Origin: Acinetobacter rudis
GTDB taxonomy: Bacteria > Pseudomonadota > Gammaproteobacteria > Pseudomonadales > Moraxellaceae
Assembly: GCF_031157835.1 (NCBI RefSeq)
Contig: NZ_JAVIDR010000010.1
Location: 41,196-105,195, forward strand
DNA: 64,000 bases
Reading direction: 5' to 3'
Each line of letters opens with the position of its first letter. Within the stretch, counting starts at the first letter, position 1. Below, one piece after another: positions 1 through 9,523 of the stretch. Below the pieces are notes generated by a model. It ran no database searches. It was not told the DNA's origin and was given only the letters and a program-made list of their open reading frames with translations. The position numbers and the translations under genes were made by a program.

Positions 1-1
1 T

Positions 2-712
2 GAATTCTTAACTTATAACTTAAACCTAGGTTGGTCTTATAACACCTTAAACCGTCCAATTTTCCCAACCAGTGGTACTTTGCATCGCTTAAACGGTGAG
101 ATTGCTCTCCCTGGTAGTGATGTTGAATATCAAAAATTAACTTATGAAGCTCAAACTTATTTCTCTTTGGGTAAAGACTTTGTTCTTCGTGGCTATGGTA
201 AGTTGGGCTATGGTAATGACTTACCATTCTATAAAAACTTCTATGCCGGTGGTTTTGGTTCGGTTCGTGGTTATGACAACAGTACTCTAGGTCCGAAATA
301 TCCTGGTGTGGTTTATGATGCCATTGGTGCAGTGGATTGGAACCCTGAAGAAGTGGGTGGTAACGCTTTAATTCAGTTTGGTACAGAGCTTGCACTTCCT
401 ATTCCATTTAAAGGGGATTGGGCACGTCAAGTACGTCCTGTAATCTTTGCTGAAGGCGCACAAGTCTTTGATACCCAGTGTGATGTTCCACGCGGTCAGC
501 TAAATTTCGGCAATGGTAAAATTGTTGATGCTAAGCAATACTGTAAAGATAACAATGAGTTAGATTTTGGTAATATGCGTTATAGTGTTGGTGTTGGTTT
601 CACTTGGATTACCATGATTGGCCCATTATCACTCAGTTATGCATTCCCATTGAATGATAAAGAAGGCGATAAAACAAAAGCGGTTCAATTTGAAATCGGT
701 CGTACATTCTAA
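2..712 (+). CDS. bamA: Outer-membrane protein assembly factor BamA, C-terminal part
   Basis: The reading frame is open from the window edge, so the start and the POTRA domains lie upstream and only the last 236 residues are visible. They form the end of a transmembrane beta-barrel with alternating aromatic/polar strands, the VRGY motif (VRGF/Y, conserved in loop 6 of the Omp85 family) and a terminal Phe typical of barrel beta-signals. BamA inserts outer-membrane proteins as the core of the BAM complex. The following skp-lpxD-fabZ-lpxA order is the conserved gammaproteobacterial arrangement, which supports the call. Confidence 0.95.
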   Translation, partial: EFLTYNLNLGWSYNTLNRPIFPTSGTLHRLNGEIALPGSDVEYQKLTYEAQTYFSLGKDFVLRGYGKLGYGNDLPFYKNFYAGGFGSVRGYDNSTLGPKYPGVVYDAIGAVDWNPEEVGGNALIQFGTELALPIPFKGDWARQVRPVIFAEGAQVFDTQCDVPRGQLNFGNGKIVDAKQYCKDNNELDFGNMRYSVGVGFTWITMIGPLSLSYAFPLNDKEGDKTKAVQFEIGRTF

Positions 713-771
713 CGACCGCTTTCAATTTCTTGTTGTTTAAAATAGTTGTAAATGTTTAAAAGGTATAAAAC

Positions 772-1257
772 ATGAAAAAAATGAATCTATTGGTTCTTGG
801 TTTAGGTATGGCGGTGTCTGGTTTAGCAAATGCTGCAGGTTATGGTGTAGTCGATTTAGAAAAAGTAGTGACTGCAAGCCAATATTTAAAACAGCAAAAT
901 GCGAGTTTAGAACAAACAGTTAAACCACAAACTGCAAAGCTTGAACAAATTGGCAAAGAAATAGAAGCATTGCAGCAAAAAGCAACTCAACCAGGGGCGA
1001 ATAAAGAGCAACTTGCATCGCAATATCAAGCAAAAGTAACTGAGTTCCAAACGATTCAACAAGCTGTTCAAACTAAAGTACAGGCTGCTATTCAAAGCAC
1101 AAATAAAACTTTTGAAGCACGTGTAAAGCAAGTTGCTGAACAATTGCGCCAAGAAAGCGGTTTAGATATGGTAATGAACAAAAATGCTGTTTTATCTTAT
1201 GACCCAAAATTCGATTTAACTGATAAAATGACTCAAAAGGTTAATGCAATTAAATAA
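772..1257 (+). CDS. skp: Periplasmic chaperone Skp/OmpH
   Basis: A 161-residue protein with a Sec signal peptide (two Lys, hydrophobic core, cleavage near ANA at residues 19-21). Next comes a long Gln/Lys/Glu-rich helical stretch (about 35-125), the coiled-coil tentacles of Skp, and a C-terminal part resembling the trimerisation domain. Skp trimers hold unfolded outer-membrane proteins in the periplasm for delivery to BamA, encoded just upstream. Length matches the family. lpxD starts 3 bases after the stop, so the two are probably co-transcribed. Confidence 0.95.
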   Translation: MKKMNLLVLGLGMAVSGLANAAGYGVVDLEKVVTASQYLKQQNASLEQTVKPQTAKLEQIGKEIEALQQKATQPGANKEQLASQYQAKVTEFQTIQQAVQTKVQAAIQSTNKTFEARVKQVAEQLRQESGLDMVMNKNAVLSYDPKFDLTDKMTQKVNAIK

Positions 1258-1260
1258 TCA

Positions 1261-2331
1261 ATGAAGTCAAATTGTTATTCATTAAATGAACTTGCTAATG
1301 TCGTCAATGGTACTGTAATTGGCGACAGCAAGATTCAAGTCAGTGGGCTTGCTAGTCTTGAGTACGCTCAGGCCGAGCAAGTATCTTTTGTTAATGGTGA
1401 GAAGTATCTAGATAAAGCCATTCATTCTCAGGCAGGTGCATTGATTGTTACTGCCGCCCTTAAAGAGCAACTGTCGAAACATCAGCACTTTATTGTAGTT
1501 GATAACCCATATTTAGCATTTGCTCAGTTAACTCATCACTTTGAAACTAAATTTTCACGCCGAGGTATTGAGCATACAGCGCAAATAGCAGCTTCAGCGA
1601 TCATCGCTGACAATGCTTATGTTGGGCATTATGCAGTGATCGGTGAACATTGTGTTGTGGGTGATAATACCATTATTCAATCACATGTTCGTTTAGATGA
1701 CGGGGTTGAGATTGGTCAAAACTGTTTAATTGAATCACATGTGCTCATTACAGCTGCTGCGCAATTGGGAAATAATGTGCGTATTCATGCAAATACCGTC
1801 ATTGGTGGGGAAGGTTTTGGTTTTGCACCCTATCAAGGTCAGTGGCATCGTATTGCACAATTAGGTTCTGTCCGTATTGGAAATAATGTACGTATAGGCT
1901 CAAATTGCAGTATTGATCGTGGTGCACTTGAAGATACCATTCTTGAAGATGGTGTGATTCTTGATAATCTTGTGCAAATTGCACATAACGTTAAAGTGGG
2001 TGCAAATACAGCAATGGCTGCTAAGTGTGGTATTGCTGGTAGTACAACGATTGGCAAAAACTGTGTCTTTGCAGGTGCTGTTGGTGTCGTAGGGCATATA
2101 AATATCTGTGATAATGTGACAATTACGGGTATGTCAATGGTCACAAAAAATATTTTACAAGCAGGTAGTTATTCTTCCGGTACTGCAATGTCAGAAACTG
2201 CTCAATGGAAAAAAACGGTGGTTCGCCTTAGACAATTAGCAGATGTGCCATTGACCAAGATGGTCAAACAACTTGATCATATGCAGGCTCGAATTGAGTC
2301 CCTTGAAACTAATTTTAAGTTGCGTAAATAA
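1261..2331 (+). CDS. lpxD: UDP-3-O-(3-hydroxyacyl)glucosamine N-acyltransferase LpxD
   Basis: LpxD adds the N-linked hydroxyacyl chain to UDP-3-O-acyl-GlcN in lipid A synthesis in the cytoplasm. The 356-residue protein has the N-terminal uridine-binding domain (about 1-100) and then many hexapeptide repeats (I-G-x-x-x-x pattern, about 105-310) forming a left-handed beta-helix. The QIAHNVKVG segment carries the catalytic-type His. The C-terminal helical tail is present. It lies 3 bases after skp and 2 bases before fabZ, as in the usual lipid A operon. Confidence 0.96.
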   Translation: MKSNCYSLNELANVVNGTVIGDSKIQVSGLASLEYAQAEQVSFVNGEKYLDKAIHSQAGALIVTAALKEQLSKHQHFIVVDNPYLAFAQLTHHFETKFSRRGIEHTAQIAASAIIADNAYVGHYAVIGEHCVVGDNTIIQSHVRLDDGVEIGQNCLIESHVLITAAAQLGNNVRIHANTVIGGEGFGFAPYQGQWHRIAQLGSVRIGNNVRIGSNCSIDRGALEDTILEDGVILDNLVQIAHNVKVGANTAMAAKCGIAGSTTIGKNCVFAGAVGVVGHINICDNVTITGMSMVTKNILQAGSYSSGTAMSETAQWKKTVVRLRQLADVPLTKMVKQLDHMQARIESLETNFKLRK

Positions 2332-2333
2332 CT

Positions 2334-2819
2334 ATGACTGAGACTAAAGCCTTACCGTTCACGGTTCCTGAACTACCAATGAATGTTCAAACTATTCGTT
2401 CATATCTACCACACCGCTATCCATTTTTGCTGGTTGATCGTGTAACTGATGTAACCGAGAATGGTATTGTTGGTTATAAAAATATCACGATTAATGAAGA
2501 ATTTATGCAGGGGCATTTCCCTGGTTATCCGATTATGCCTGGCGTACTTATTGTTGAAGCAATGGCGCAAATTTCAGGTGTTTTAGGTTTTATTATGAAC
2601 AATGAAACACCTCAACCAGGTTCATTGTTTTTGTTTGCTGGTGCAGAAAAAGTTCGCTTTAAAAAACAAGTCGTTCCAGGCGATCAATTGGTGCTAAAAT
2701 CTGAACTTCTTATGCAAAAGCGCGGTATTTATAAATATTTATGTACTGCTTGCGTAGATGACAAGATTGCAGCGACGGCTGAAATTATCATTTCTCATCA
2801 GAAATTAGAGCAGGTATGA
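2334..2819 (+). CDS. fabZ: (3R)-hydroxyacyl-ACP dehydratase FabZ
   Basis: A 161-residue hot-dog-fold dehydratase of type II fatty acid synthesis, which competes with LpxA/LpxD for 3-hydroxyacyl-ACP. The signature is clear: LPHRYPFLLVDRV near residues 25-37, then GHFPGYPIMPGVL with catalytic His61, and Glu75 in IVEAMAQ. The gene overlaps the start of lpxA by 4 bases (ATGA), suggesting translational coupling that would keep membrane phospholipid and lipid A synthesis in step. Confidence 0.97.
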   Translation: MTETKALPFTVPELPMNVQTIRSYLPHRYPFLLVDRVTDVTENGIVGYKNITINEEFMQGHFPGYPIMPGVLIVEAMAQISGVLGFIMNNETPQPGSLFLFAGAEKVRFKKQVVPGDQLVLKSELLMQKRGIYKYLCTACVDDKIAATAEIIISHQKLEQV

Positions 2820-3604
2820 GTAATAACGAATTAATCCACACGACCGCAATTATCGATCCAACCGCTCAGATTGCTTCTGATGTTAGTATCGGTCCATACA
2901 CAATTATTGGACCAAATGTCAGCATTGGTGCTGGTACTAAAATTTACTCTCATGTTGTGATTGCCAAAAATACACGTATTGGTGAACACAATCAGATCTA
3001 TCAATTTGCCAGTATTGGTGAGGATTGTCAGGATCTGAAGTATCAAGGTGAAGATACATGGCTTGAAATTGGTGACCATAACCAAATTCGCGAGCATTGT
3101 AGTTTACACCGAGGAACTGTTCAGGATCAGTCTTTGACAAAAATCGGCAGTCATAACTTACTTATGGTCAATACTCATATTGCCCATGACTGTGTTATCG
3201 GCAACCATAACATTTTCGCCAATAATGTCGGCGTTGCTGGACATGTGCATACTGGTGATTATGTTGTGGTCGGTGGTAATTCGGGGATTCATCAATTTTG
3301 TAAAATTGATTCGTACAGTATGATTGGTGGTGCATCTTTAATTCTTAAAGATGTTGCTGCATATACGATGGTTTCTGGAAATCCTGCGCGTACTTTTGGA
3401 TTAAATGTTGAAGGTATGCGGCGTAAAGGTTGGTCTAAAGAAACAATTCATGGTTTGCGAGAGTGTTTTAAATTAATCTTTAAATCAGGCTTGACCACGG
3501 AAGAAGCAATTGCTCAAATACAAGCGGAAATTGTTCCTCAAGTTGCTGAGGCTCAGCTTTTGATTGATTCTTTAGCCCAGTCAAAACGAGGCATAGTACG
3601 TTAA
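2816..3604 (+). CDS. lpxA: Acyl-ACP--UDP-GlcNAc O-acyltransferase LpxA
   Basis: First enzyme of lipid A synthesis, 262 residues, the family's normal length. Hexapeptide repeats run from about residue 10 to 190. The NTHIAHDC segment gives catalytic His124 (counterpart of E. coli His125), and a helical C-terminal domain follows. It overlaps fabZ by 4 bases. lpxB does not follow as it does in E. coli: a terminator comes next, as expected for Acinetobacter. Acinetobacter can lose lpxA/C/D under colistin pressure, but this copy looks intact. Confidence 0.97.
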   Translation: MSNNELIHTTAIIDPTAQIASDVSIGPYTIIGPNVSIGAGTKIYSHVVIAKNTRIGEHNQIYQFASIGEDCQDLKYQGEDTWLEIGDHNQIREHCSLHRGTVQDQSLTKIGSHNLLMVNTHIAHDCVIGNHNIFANNVGVAGHVHTGDYVVVGGNSGIHQFCKIDSYSMIGGASLILKDVAAYTMVSGNPARTFGLNVEGMRRKGWSKETIHGLRECFKLIFKSGLTTEEAIAQIQAEIVPQVAEAQLLIDSLAQSKRGIVR

Positions 3605-3671
3605 TTTGACTGTGGTTGAAATGAATCTCGAAATTAAAGAGCATGTTGTTTAGTACATGCTTTTTACAGTA

Positions 3672-3697
3672 AACCTCACTCATTGTGAGGTTTTTTA
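3672..3697 (+). terminator. Rho-independent terminator after lpxA
   Basis: An 8-bp stem (AACCTCAC / GTGAGGTT) with a 5-base loop is followed by a run of T. A second, shorter hairpin ending in TTTTT (stem AGCATGT/ACATGCT) lies just upstream at about 3639-3665, so the lipid A operon seems to end in a double terminator. Confidence 0.8.
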
Positions 3698-3863
3698 TTG
3701 CTAGAAGATCATACTGTTAAGTTTGTGGAAGCGACATAGAATGAGTAGATCAGAATAAAATCGAATAAATTTGAAAAGATTTTGCAGTGAATTGTTATTC
3801 GTTTTGTCCATTGTTTTTGATCGTAGTATGATTAAGTAAATGTTTCTAATGATTGGAATTTTA

Positions 3864-4235
3864 ATGAAAAAATTACTTTTTATTTCATCGCTTTTGGCAT
3901 TAGGTTTTATGAGTGGATGTAGTCAAGCAGACCAAAATAAGACGACTAAAACAGATGCCGCCGCAGCTTCACAGATTGGTGTGATTGACTCAAATGCAAC
4001 AAGTGTAAAATATGAAACTGAAGATAAGAAGGAATTTATCCTAACGACCAAAGATAATTTTGCCAGTGCAACTTTATTAGACGCAGAGGGTAATAGCTAT
4101 GCATTAAAAGAATCTCCAGCAGGCAGTGGTATGTTATTAAAAGGTGAGAATGGCGTATCAGTTCATACTAAAGGGGATGAAGGTATTATTGAGCTCTCTA
4201 AGGAGCGTAGTTTTAATGTTAAAGAAGTGAAATAA
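3864..4235 (+). CDS. Small putative lipoprotein of unknown function
   Basis: I do not recognise a family. The start at 3864 (MKKLLF) is preferred over upstream in-frame ATGs because it begins a clean lipoprotein signal: two Lys, hydrophobic core and lipobox MSGC with the lipidated Cys at residue 19. The mature part (about 105 residues) is Lys/Glu/Thr/Ala-rich and looks like a small beta-rich domain, with a low-complexity AAAAS linker after the lipid anchor. It is a single gene with its own terminator. Confidence 0.75.
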   Translation: MKKLLFISSLLALGFMSGCSQADQNKTTKTDAAAASQIGVIDSNATSVKYETEDKKEFILTTKDNFASATLLDAEGNSYALKESPAGSGMLLKGENGVSVHTKGDEGIIELSKERSFNVKEVK

Positions 4236-4252
4236 TTCATTAAGATCTATCA

Positions 4253-4297
4253 AATACCCTGATTAATGCTATGACGTATTTGGTCAGGGTATTTTTT
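4253..4297 (+). terminator. Rho-independent terminator after the lipoprotein gene
   Basis: A 10-bp inverted repeat (AATACCCTGA / TCAGGGTATT) with a 21-base loop is followed by TTTTTTC. It ends the small lipoprotein gene. A second hairpin, AAGGAAC-CGAG-GTTCCTT at 4357-4374, lacks a T-run and lies past the stop of the convergent aminopeptidase gene. Confidence 0.7.
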
Positions 4298-4412
4298 CTT
4301 ACTGTAAATGCCTTATCTCATTTTATTCGTGAAGGGTATTTTGTTTAGGTGTCTTTAAGGAACCGAGGTTCCTTGTATAGACTGATTAACGCATAGAAAT
4401 AGCTTAAATGTG

Positions 4413-6218
4413 TTATTGAATCATTTGTGTTTGATGTGTCAGCCATTCTAGTACTGAACCCGTTAAATAGGGTGCAAGTGAATGATAAACAGATTGATGG
4501 TAGTTATTTAGCCATTGTTTTTCACTTTCATTGAGAAGCTCTTTTACAATGCATTGTTGATGAATAGGACATAAAGTTAGATTCTCAAAATGCAAGAACT
4601 GCCCATAATGCACTGTGGGAACAACTTTATTTTGCACAGTGACTAAATTTTCAATACGAATGCCATATTGGCCATCATGATAAAGTCCAGGTTCATTGGA
4701 AACAATCATCCCAGCTTTTAAGGCTGAATCAGCTGTAATGGGTGCGTAATATGACAAGACTTGTGGCCCTTCATGTACATTTAGTGCAAAACCGACACCA
4801 TGGCCTGTACCATGCCGATAATCTAATCCTTGTTGCCATAAAACTTGCCGTGCAATTGAGTCAAGCAGTGGTGCGGCGAGGTTTTCTGGAAAGACAGCTT
4901 GTGATAGTGCAATATGTGCTTTGAGGACGAGTGTATAGTCCTTTTTTTGTTGAGCAGTTGCTTGACCAACTTCAACAACTCGAGTGATATCTGTAGTACC
5001 GTCATGATATTGAGCCCCTGAGTCTATAAGAAGCAAACCATGACCATGAATGGGGCTAAACTGTTCTGTTGTTGCTCGATAGTGCGGTTGAGCACCATTG
5101 GCATTAAAACCTGCAATAGTAGCAAAGCTAGGTCCAATATACCCCAATTGTTGTGCACGATAAGCTGTGAGTTTTTTATCAATATCAAGTTCATTTAACT
5201 CAATCTTTTCAGATATTGCTTGTTCAAGCCATGTAAAAAAGTGACATAAGGCAATTCCATCTTTAAGCATGGCATTGCGGATATGTTGAATTTCTAAAGG
5301 ATGTTTAGATGCCTTCAGTCTAGTGCTCGGATTGAGTTCATGGTGGACTTTTACACTTTTAGGGAGTGCTTCTTGGTGAAATGCAGATACTTTTGTGGGG
5401 TCAAGCCAGATACTGTCTTGTTGTAGTTGAGAGAGAAAAGGGGCTGACTGAGTATAATCGATGATTTCAACACCATCATGTTGTAACTGTTGGATTAATT
5501 TAGGTTTGAGTTTGTTTGGGGCAATAAATAATACAATACGAGACTGATCAATATATAAATGCGCTAAAAAAACAGGATTGTATTCAACATCACAACCACG
5601 GCAGTTTAAAATCCATGCGATATCATCAAGAGATGAAATAAATAAGCTGGCAACTTGTTTTGTCGCTAGGATTTCTCGAAGGGCTTCTATTTTTTCAAGA
5701 TGTGTTAATGCATTGAGGCCATCTGCCATCATGTGTACTGTTTGTACAGGCAATGCTGGTCGATCTAACCAAAGTTCATCAATTAGATCTGATTGCGTAT
5801 AAAGCTGAATATTGTATTGTTGGGAAATTTGTTCAAGTAAGCCAAATTGTTGTACAGATATAATTTGATTGTTTATTGCAAGCGTATCTCCTGATTGTAG
5901 GTGCTGTTTTATCCAAGCAAGATGCGTGCTTTGAGGATCTGCCGTGAGTTTTTGTACGCTGATCCCACTGCCTGCAAGTTGTTGTTCTGCTTGTAACCAA
6001 TAACGACCATCAACCCAAAGACCTGCAAAATTGGCAGTAACAATGATGGTACCTACAGAGCCTGTGAAACCAGATAACCAAGCCCTTATTTTCCAGTGCT
6101 CTGGCAAATACTCAGAAAGATGAGGGTCTGCACTCATGAGTAACCAAGCATTGATGCCTTGTTCTTTCATGTTGTCACGGAGTTGTTTAAGTTTATCTGT
6201 TGTAGAGAGCGTAAGCAT
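4413..6218 (-). CDS. Xaa-Pro aminopeptidase family protein (M24B, long form)
   Basis: A cytoplasmic metallopeptidase expected to release N-terminal residues ahead of proline. At 601 residues it is the long three-domain form, like eukaryotic XPNPEP1, rather than the roughly 440-residue E. coli PepP. The catalytic domain shows the dinuclear metal ligands: two Asp in LIDSGAQYHDGTTDITR, His in HGTGHGVG, Glu in SNEPGLY and Glu in IRIENLV. The start at 6218 is chosen because AAAGGA precedes it; the ORF extends a few codons upstream into the transporter gene. Lying directly behind a peptide transporter, it probably hydrolyses imported peptides. Confidence 0.9.
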   Translation of the reverse strand: MLTLSTTDKLKQLRDNMKEQGINAWLLMSADPHLSEYLPEHWKIRAWLSGFTGSVGTIIVTANFAGLWVDGRYWLQAEQQLAGSGISVQKLTADPQSTHLAWIKQHLQSGDTLAINNQIISVQQFGLLEQISQQYNIQLYTQSDLIDELWLDRPALPVQTVHMMADGLNALTHLEKIEALREILATKQVASLFISSLDDIAWILNCRGCDVEYNPVFLAHLYIDQSRIVLFIAPNKLKPKLIQQLQHDGVEIIDYTQSAPFLSQLQQDSIWLDPTKVSAFHQEALPKSVKVHHELNPSTRLKASKHPLEIQHIRNAMLKDGIALCHFFTWLEQAISEKIELNELDIDKKLTAYRAQQLGYIGPSFATIAGFNANGAQPHYRATTEQFSPIHGHGLLLIDSGAQYHDGTTDITRVVEVGQATAQQKKDYTLVLKAHIALSQAVFPENLAAPLLDSIARQVLWQQGLDYRHGTGHGVGFALNVHEGPQVLSYYAPITADSALKAGMIVSNEPGLYHDGQYGIRIENLVTVQNKVVPTVHYGQFLHFENLTLCPIHQQCIVKELLNESEKQWLNNYHQSVYHSLAPYLTGSVLEWLTHQTQMIQ

Positions 6219-6229
6219 ATATATTCCTT

Positions 6230-7756
6230 TTATCCGCAACGAGAGGGCTTAGCAAGCATCTTATTTAGAGGAAATTTAAGTATAAACAAAAGTATGGCTC
6301 CAATCAGTAAGATCAAGCTATATCGGTAGAGTAAGCCTGACATTTCATTAAAAGATTGGGCTAAGATTTCACTGCCCATTAAGCCTGCACACAAATTACC
6401 AATAGCAATAGCAGTACACCAAAGCCCCATAATTTGTCCACGCAGTTTGTCAGGAGCCAGTTCTGTCATGGCTGATAAGCCAATTGGGCTTAAACATAAC
6501 TCCCCTAATGTGAGTAAGAAAAAACTACTCACCAGCCACCAAGGTGAAGCGAGTGGATGACTTTGCTGACTATTAAGCAGTGATTGGCAGGCAAATGCGA
6601 GTACTAGGAATGCAGCTGTTGCAAAGAGAAGTGCCAAGATAAATTTACTGAGATGCGTTAAATGATAATGTCGCTTTGCAAGAGCAGTCCATACCCAAGC
6701 CAAAACAGGTGATAAGGTGATGACGAAGAGTGGGTTAATTGATTGGAACCAAATGGTGGGAATTTGAAAGTTAAATAGATTACGATTGGTATGTTCTAAT
6801 GCAAAGAGATTAAATACAGTGTAGGTTTGCTCGAAAGCAGACCAAAATAAGGCAGCAGCCATTAATAAAATAAAGCATAAAATAATTTTAGTTTTTTCAT
6901 GAAAAGTTAATCCTGCAAAAAAAAGCATATAGCCAAAGTAAATAAAGACTGTTGTAACAATACTAATGGTCAAATAACGGCTTAAAAATATAGGATGGAG
7001 AGTAATCCAAGCTTGATGAACGGCAATTATTAAAAATATTAGGATAGTCACCAAGCCATAAATGAGTTTTGCTGCATAGGGGTGTGGTGAAATGGGGGAG
7101 TCCAAGCCATTGTTACTAATCAGGTCTTGGTTAAAGTTTTTAAGTTGTTTTATACAATAAAAACGAAATATAAGCATTGAACATAACATACCTAAGCCGC
7201 CAGCAATGAAACCAGCATGCCAATTAATATGCTCAGCTAATAGCCCTGTAATTAATGGAGCAATAAACGAACCAATATTTATTCCCGTATAGAAAATAAG
7301 AAAGCCTGAGTCCCGACGCTGATCTGCTTCTTGGTAGAGCAAACCAACAATTACAGCAATACAGGTTTTAAAAAGACCTGAACCTAGAGCAATAAAGACC
7401 AATCCTAGGTAAAAAAAGGTACTCGAAAAAAAAGCATTCAGGGCAATACAAAAATGGCCTATAGACATCAGGATTGCACCAATATACACGGCACGAATTT
7501 GACCTAAATAATGGTCTGCAAGCCATCCTCCTAATATCGTCATAAAATAGACAGATCCAGCAAAAAGCCCGACCAATGCAGAAGCCTCAGCTCGGCTCAT
7601 TTGCATGCCACCTTGAAAAATAAAAGCAGTCATGTAGAGAATTAAGAGTGGGCGAATACCATAAAAAGAAAAGCGTTCCCACAGTTCGGTTAGAAAAAGT
7701 CCTTTTAGTGGCCTTGGATGGCCATAAAAACCAGTATGTAGTTGTTTTGATTTCAT
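6230..7756 (-). CDS. Proton-dependent oligopeptide transporter (POT/PTR2 family)
   Basis: A 508-residue inner-membrane transporter with 12-14 predicted helices. The POT signature ELWERFSFYG (ExxERFxxYG, proton coupling) is near the N-terminus, and the second PTR2 motif (FLIFYTGINIGSFIAPL) follows at about residues 150-170. It should import di- and tripeptides with protons. The aminopeptidase gene starts 11 bases after its stop, so the two form an uptake-and-hydrolysis operon. Exact substrate range cannot be told. Confidence 0.9.
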   Translation of the reverse strand: MKSKQLHTGFYGHPRPLKGLFLTELWERFSFYGIRPLLILYMTAFIFQGGMQMSRAEASALVGLFAGSVYFMTILGGWLADHYLGQIRAVYIGAILMSIGHFCIALNAFFSSTFFYLGLVFIALGSGLFKTCIAVIVGLLYQEADQRRDSGFLIFYTGINIGSFIAPLITGLLAEHINWHAGFIAGGLGMLCSMLIFRFYCIKQLKNFNQDLISNNGLDSPISPHPYAAKLIYGLVTILIFLIIAVHQAWITLHPIFLSRYLTISIVTTVFIYFGYMLFFAGLTFHEKTKIILCFILLMAAALFWSAFEQTYTVFNLFALEHTNRNLFNFQIPTIWFQSINPLFVITLSPVLAWVWTALAKRHYHLTHLSKFILALLFATAAFLVLAFACQSLLNSQQSHPLASPWWLVSSFFLLTLGELCLSPIGLSAMTELAPDKLRGQIMGLWCTAIAIGNLCAGLMGSEILAQSFNEMSGLLYRYSLILLIGAILLFILKFPLNKMLAKPSRCG

Positions 7757-8060
7757 CTTGAATCCTTAGATGATATTTATAATAAGTTGAACAGCTAAAT
7801 TGGTAATGGTGTATGTATGCGATGTAGACGCTACATATAATTTTTTAAAAAATCTAATGAATGTAAAGGTTGGGTTGTTTATGTAGTTGGCGTGATCACA
7901 TATGTTTTGTTATGCCTAGATTTTAGGCTTTATGTTTTATTCATTGTTGTTGTTTAGTTAAATTAAAAATTAGTTGATGATCTGTACACAATTAAACTTA
8001 TGTTTAGCGTCATGATGATGGGAAAGGTTTTCTGAGTTGGATAAAAAATTAAAATGGCAT
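7757..8060. other. Intergenic region, no gene seen
   Basis: About 300 AT-rich bases between the divergently oriented end of the L,D-transpeptidase unit and the transporter start. It must hold the promoter for the transporter-aminopeptidase operon, but I see no convincing ORF, RNA or operator. Confidence 0.5.
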
Positions 8061-8094
8061 AAAAAAACGCCCTCAAATGTGGGCGTTTTTTATA
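8061..8094. terminator. Bidirectional rho-independent terminator
   Basis: Stem ACGCCC...GGGCGT with loop TCAAATGT is flanked by A7 on the left and T6 on the right, so it can work on both strands. On the minus strand it ends the L,D-transpeptidase gene. Confidence 0.85.
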
Positions 8095-8111
8095 CATATA
8101 CTGAATTGAAA

Positions 8112-9320
8112 TTATTCGAGGAACTTCACTGTAACACCAGCTTTTACTTTCTTACCTAAGTCATTCGCATCCCAGTTCGTCAAACGGATACAACCATGCG
8201 ATGCTGTCTTAGAAATCAAAGAAGGGTTTGGTGTACCATGAATACCAAATGATTTTTTACTTAAACCAATCCAAATATTACCCACTGGGCCATTTGGGCC
8301 AGGTGGCAAAGAAAGAGGTTTATTATTATTTCCTTGTACAAAGTTACTTGGAGAGTAGCTGTACCATGGGTTTGGAGCAACTCCAGTAATTTTATAAGTT
8401 CCTGTTGGAGATGGTGTTTGTGCACTACCAATGGTTGCAGGGAAAGAACCGACCATTTGATTTTGACTATTAAATAAATAAAGTTGTTTAACACCTTTAT
8501 GCGCAACAATTAAATGAATATTTTCAGGAAGCTCATTACGAATATTGGTCACAATAATACGCTCACCAGCTTTCTTAAAACTCGCATTTGGATTGAGCTT
8601 TTTCATAAAGGCTTCATCCATATGGAATTTTTCCGAAAGCATTTCGAGAGGACCAGTATAATAGAGTCCTTTCATTTTTGCTTGTTGAGCATAATCACGC
8701 GGGATTGATCCTGAATAAGGACCTTTTAAATCTGCTTCAGTGATGGTGTACTCTACAAAAGCAGGTTTATTCCCTTGTAAACTAATTAGTTTATCCCAAG
8801 TTTCTTTGGTTAAAGATCCAGTTGGCTCTAAACCTTGCATTTGTTGGAAAGATGAAATGGCTTTTAATGTATTCATGCCACTTGAACCATCAATTGCACC
8901 TGGTGAAGCATGAGCATTGTTAAGCATTACATGTGCGCGAGCATACACAGGAAATTGACCACGACCAATATTTTCATACCATTCGGCATTATTAATACCA
9001 TCGAGAGTCCAAGCTGCTTTTGCAGCCTTGTTGGATGTATTTGTTGTATTTGTTGTACTTGGTGCTTGAGCAATATCAGCTTTTAGATTTTCAGACTTTT
9101 CTAATTTTTGCAGCGTATTTGCAGCTTGGTTTAGATCTTTCTGTTCTTGTGGAGTAATTGCGCTATTTGCTACATCAGATGCAGTATCTACTGCTAATGG
9201 ATCAATTGGATCTTCAACGGTTGCAGAAGTTTTTGACTGATCAGCTGCTTGTGGTGCCGCGAGAACACTTGTAGTAAAAGCACAACTGAGACTCAAAGCA
9301 AGGATTGAGCGAACGAACAT
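8112..9320 (-). CDS. L,D-transpeptidase with YkuD domain (LdtJ-like)
   Basis: A 402-residue exported cell-wall enzyme expected to make 3-3 cross-links or exchange D-amino acids in peptidoglycan. In order: Sec signal peptide (MFVRSILALSLSCAFTTSVLA), an Ala/Thr/Asn-rich linker, a peptidoglycan-binding-like region (about 130-180), a LysM-like segment (about 215-255) and the YkuD catalytic domain with His and Cys in HGTPNP...SHGCIRL. The start at 9320 is chosen because the signal peptide begins there; the ORF has an ATG 3 codons upstream. It resembles Acinetobacter LdtJ in layout, but I cannot confirm orthology. Confidence 0.88.
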   Translation of the reverse strand: MFVRSILALSLSCAFTTSVLAAPQAADQSKTSATVEDPIDPLAVDTASDVANSAITPQEQKDLNQAANTLQKLEKSENLKADIAQAPSTTNTTNTSNKAAKAAWTLDGINNAEWYENIGRGQFPVYARAHVMLNNAHASPGAIDGSSGMNTLKAISSFQQMQGLEPTGSLTKETWDKLISLQGNKPAFVEYTITEADLKGPYSGSIPRDYAQQAKMKGLYYTGPLEMLSEKFHMDEAFMKKLNPNASFKKAGERIIVTNIRNELPENIHLIVAHKGVKQLYLFNSQNQMVGSFPATIGSAQTPSPTGTYKITGVAPNPWYSYSPSNFVQGNNNKPLSLPPGPNGPVGNIWIGLSKKSFGIHGTPNPSLISKTASHGCIRLTNWDANDLGKKVKAGVTVKFLE

Positions 9321-9523
9321 GTAAATCAACCTTAACGTTTATTCATATAGGAATATTCAAATCGCGATAAGTATTACAGAAATAATTATTCTGTGCAGTA
9401 TTTGTTTTGTTTAATTCGATATTTATATTAATCACTAAGTCGGAAACATTGTGCTAAGCATTACTATATTGGGGTGCATTTGTTATGATGGCGACGATTT
9501 TAGAATATAGATTTGGAAAGTAA

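Noticed and set aside
907..1152. Minus-strand frame of 81 codons inside skp
   Set aside because: It lies fully antisense to a clearly coding gene, has a composition typical of shadow frames (Cys/Phe/Leu-rich) and no SD.
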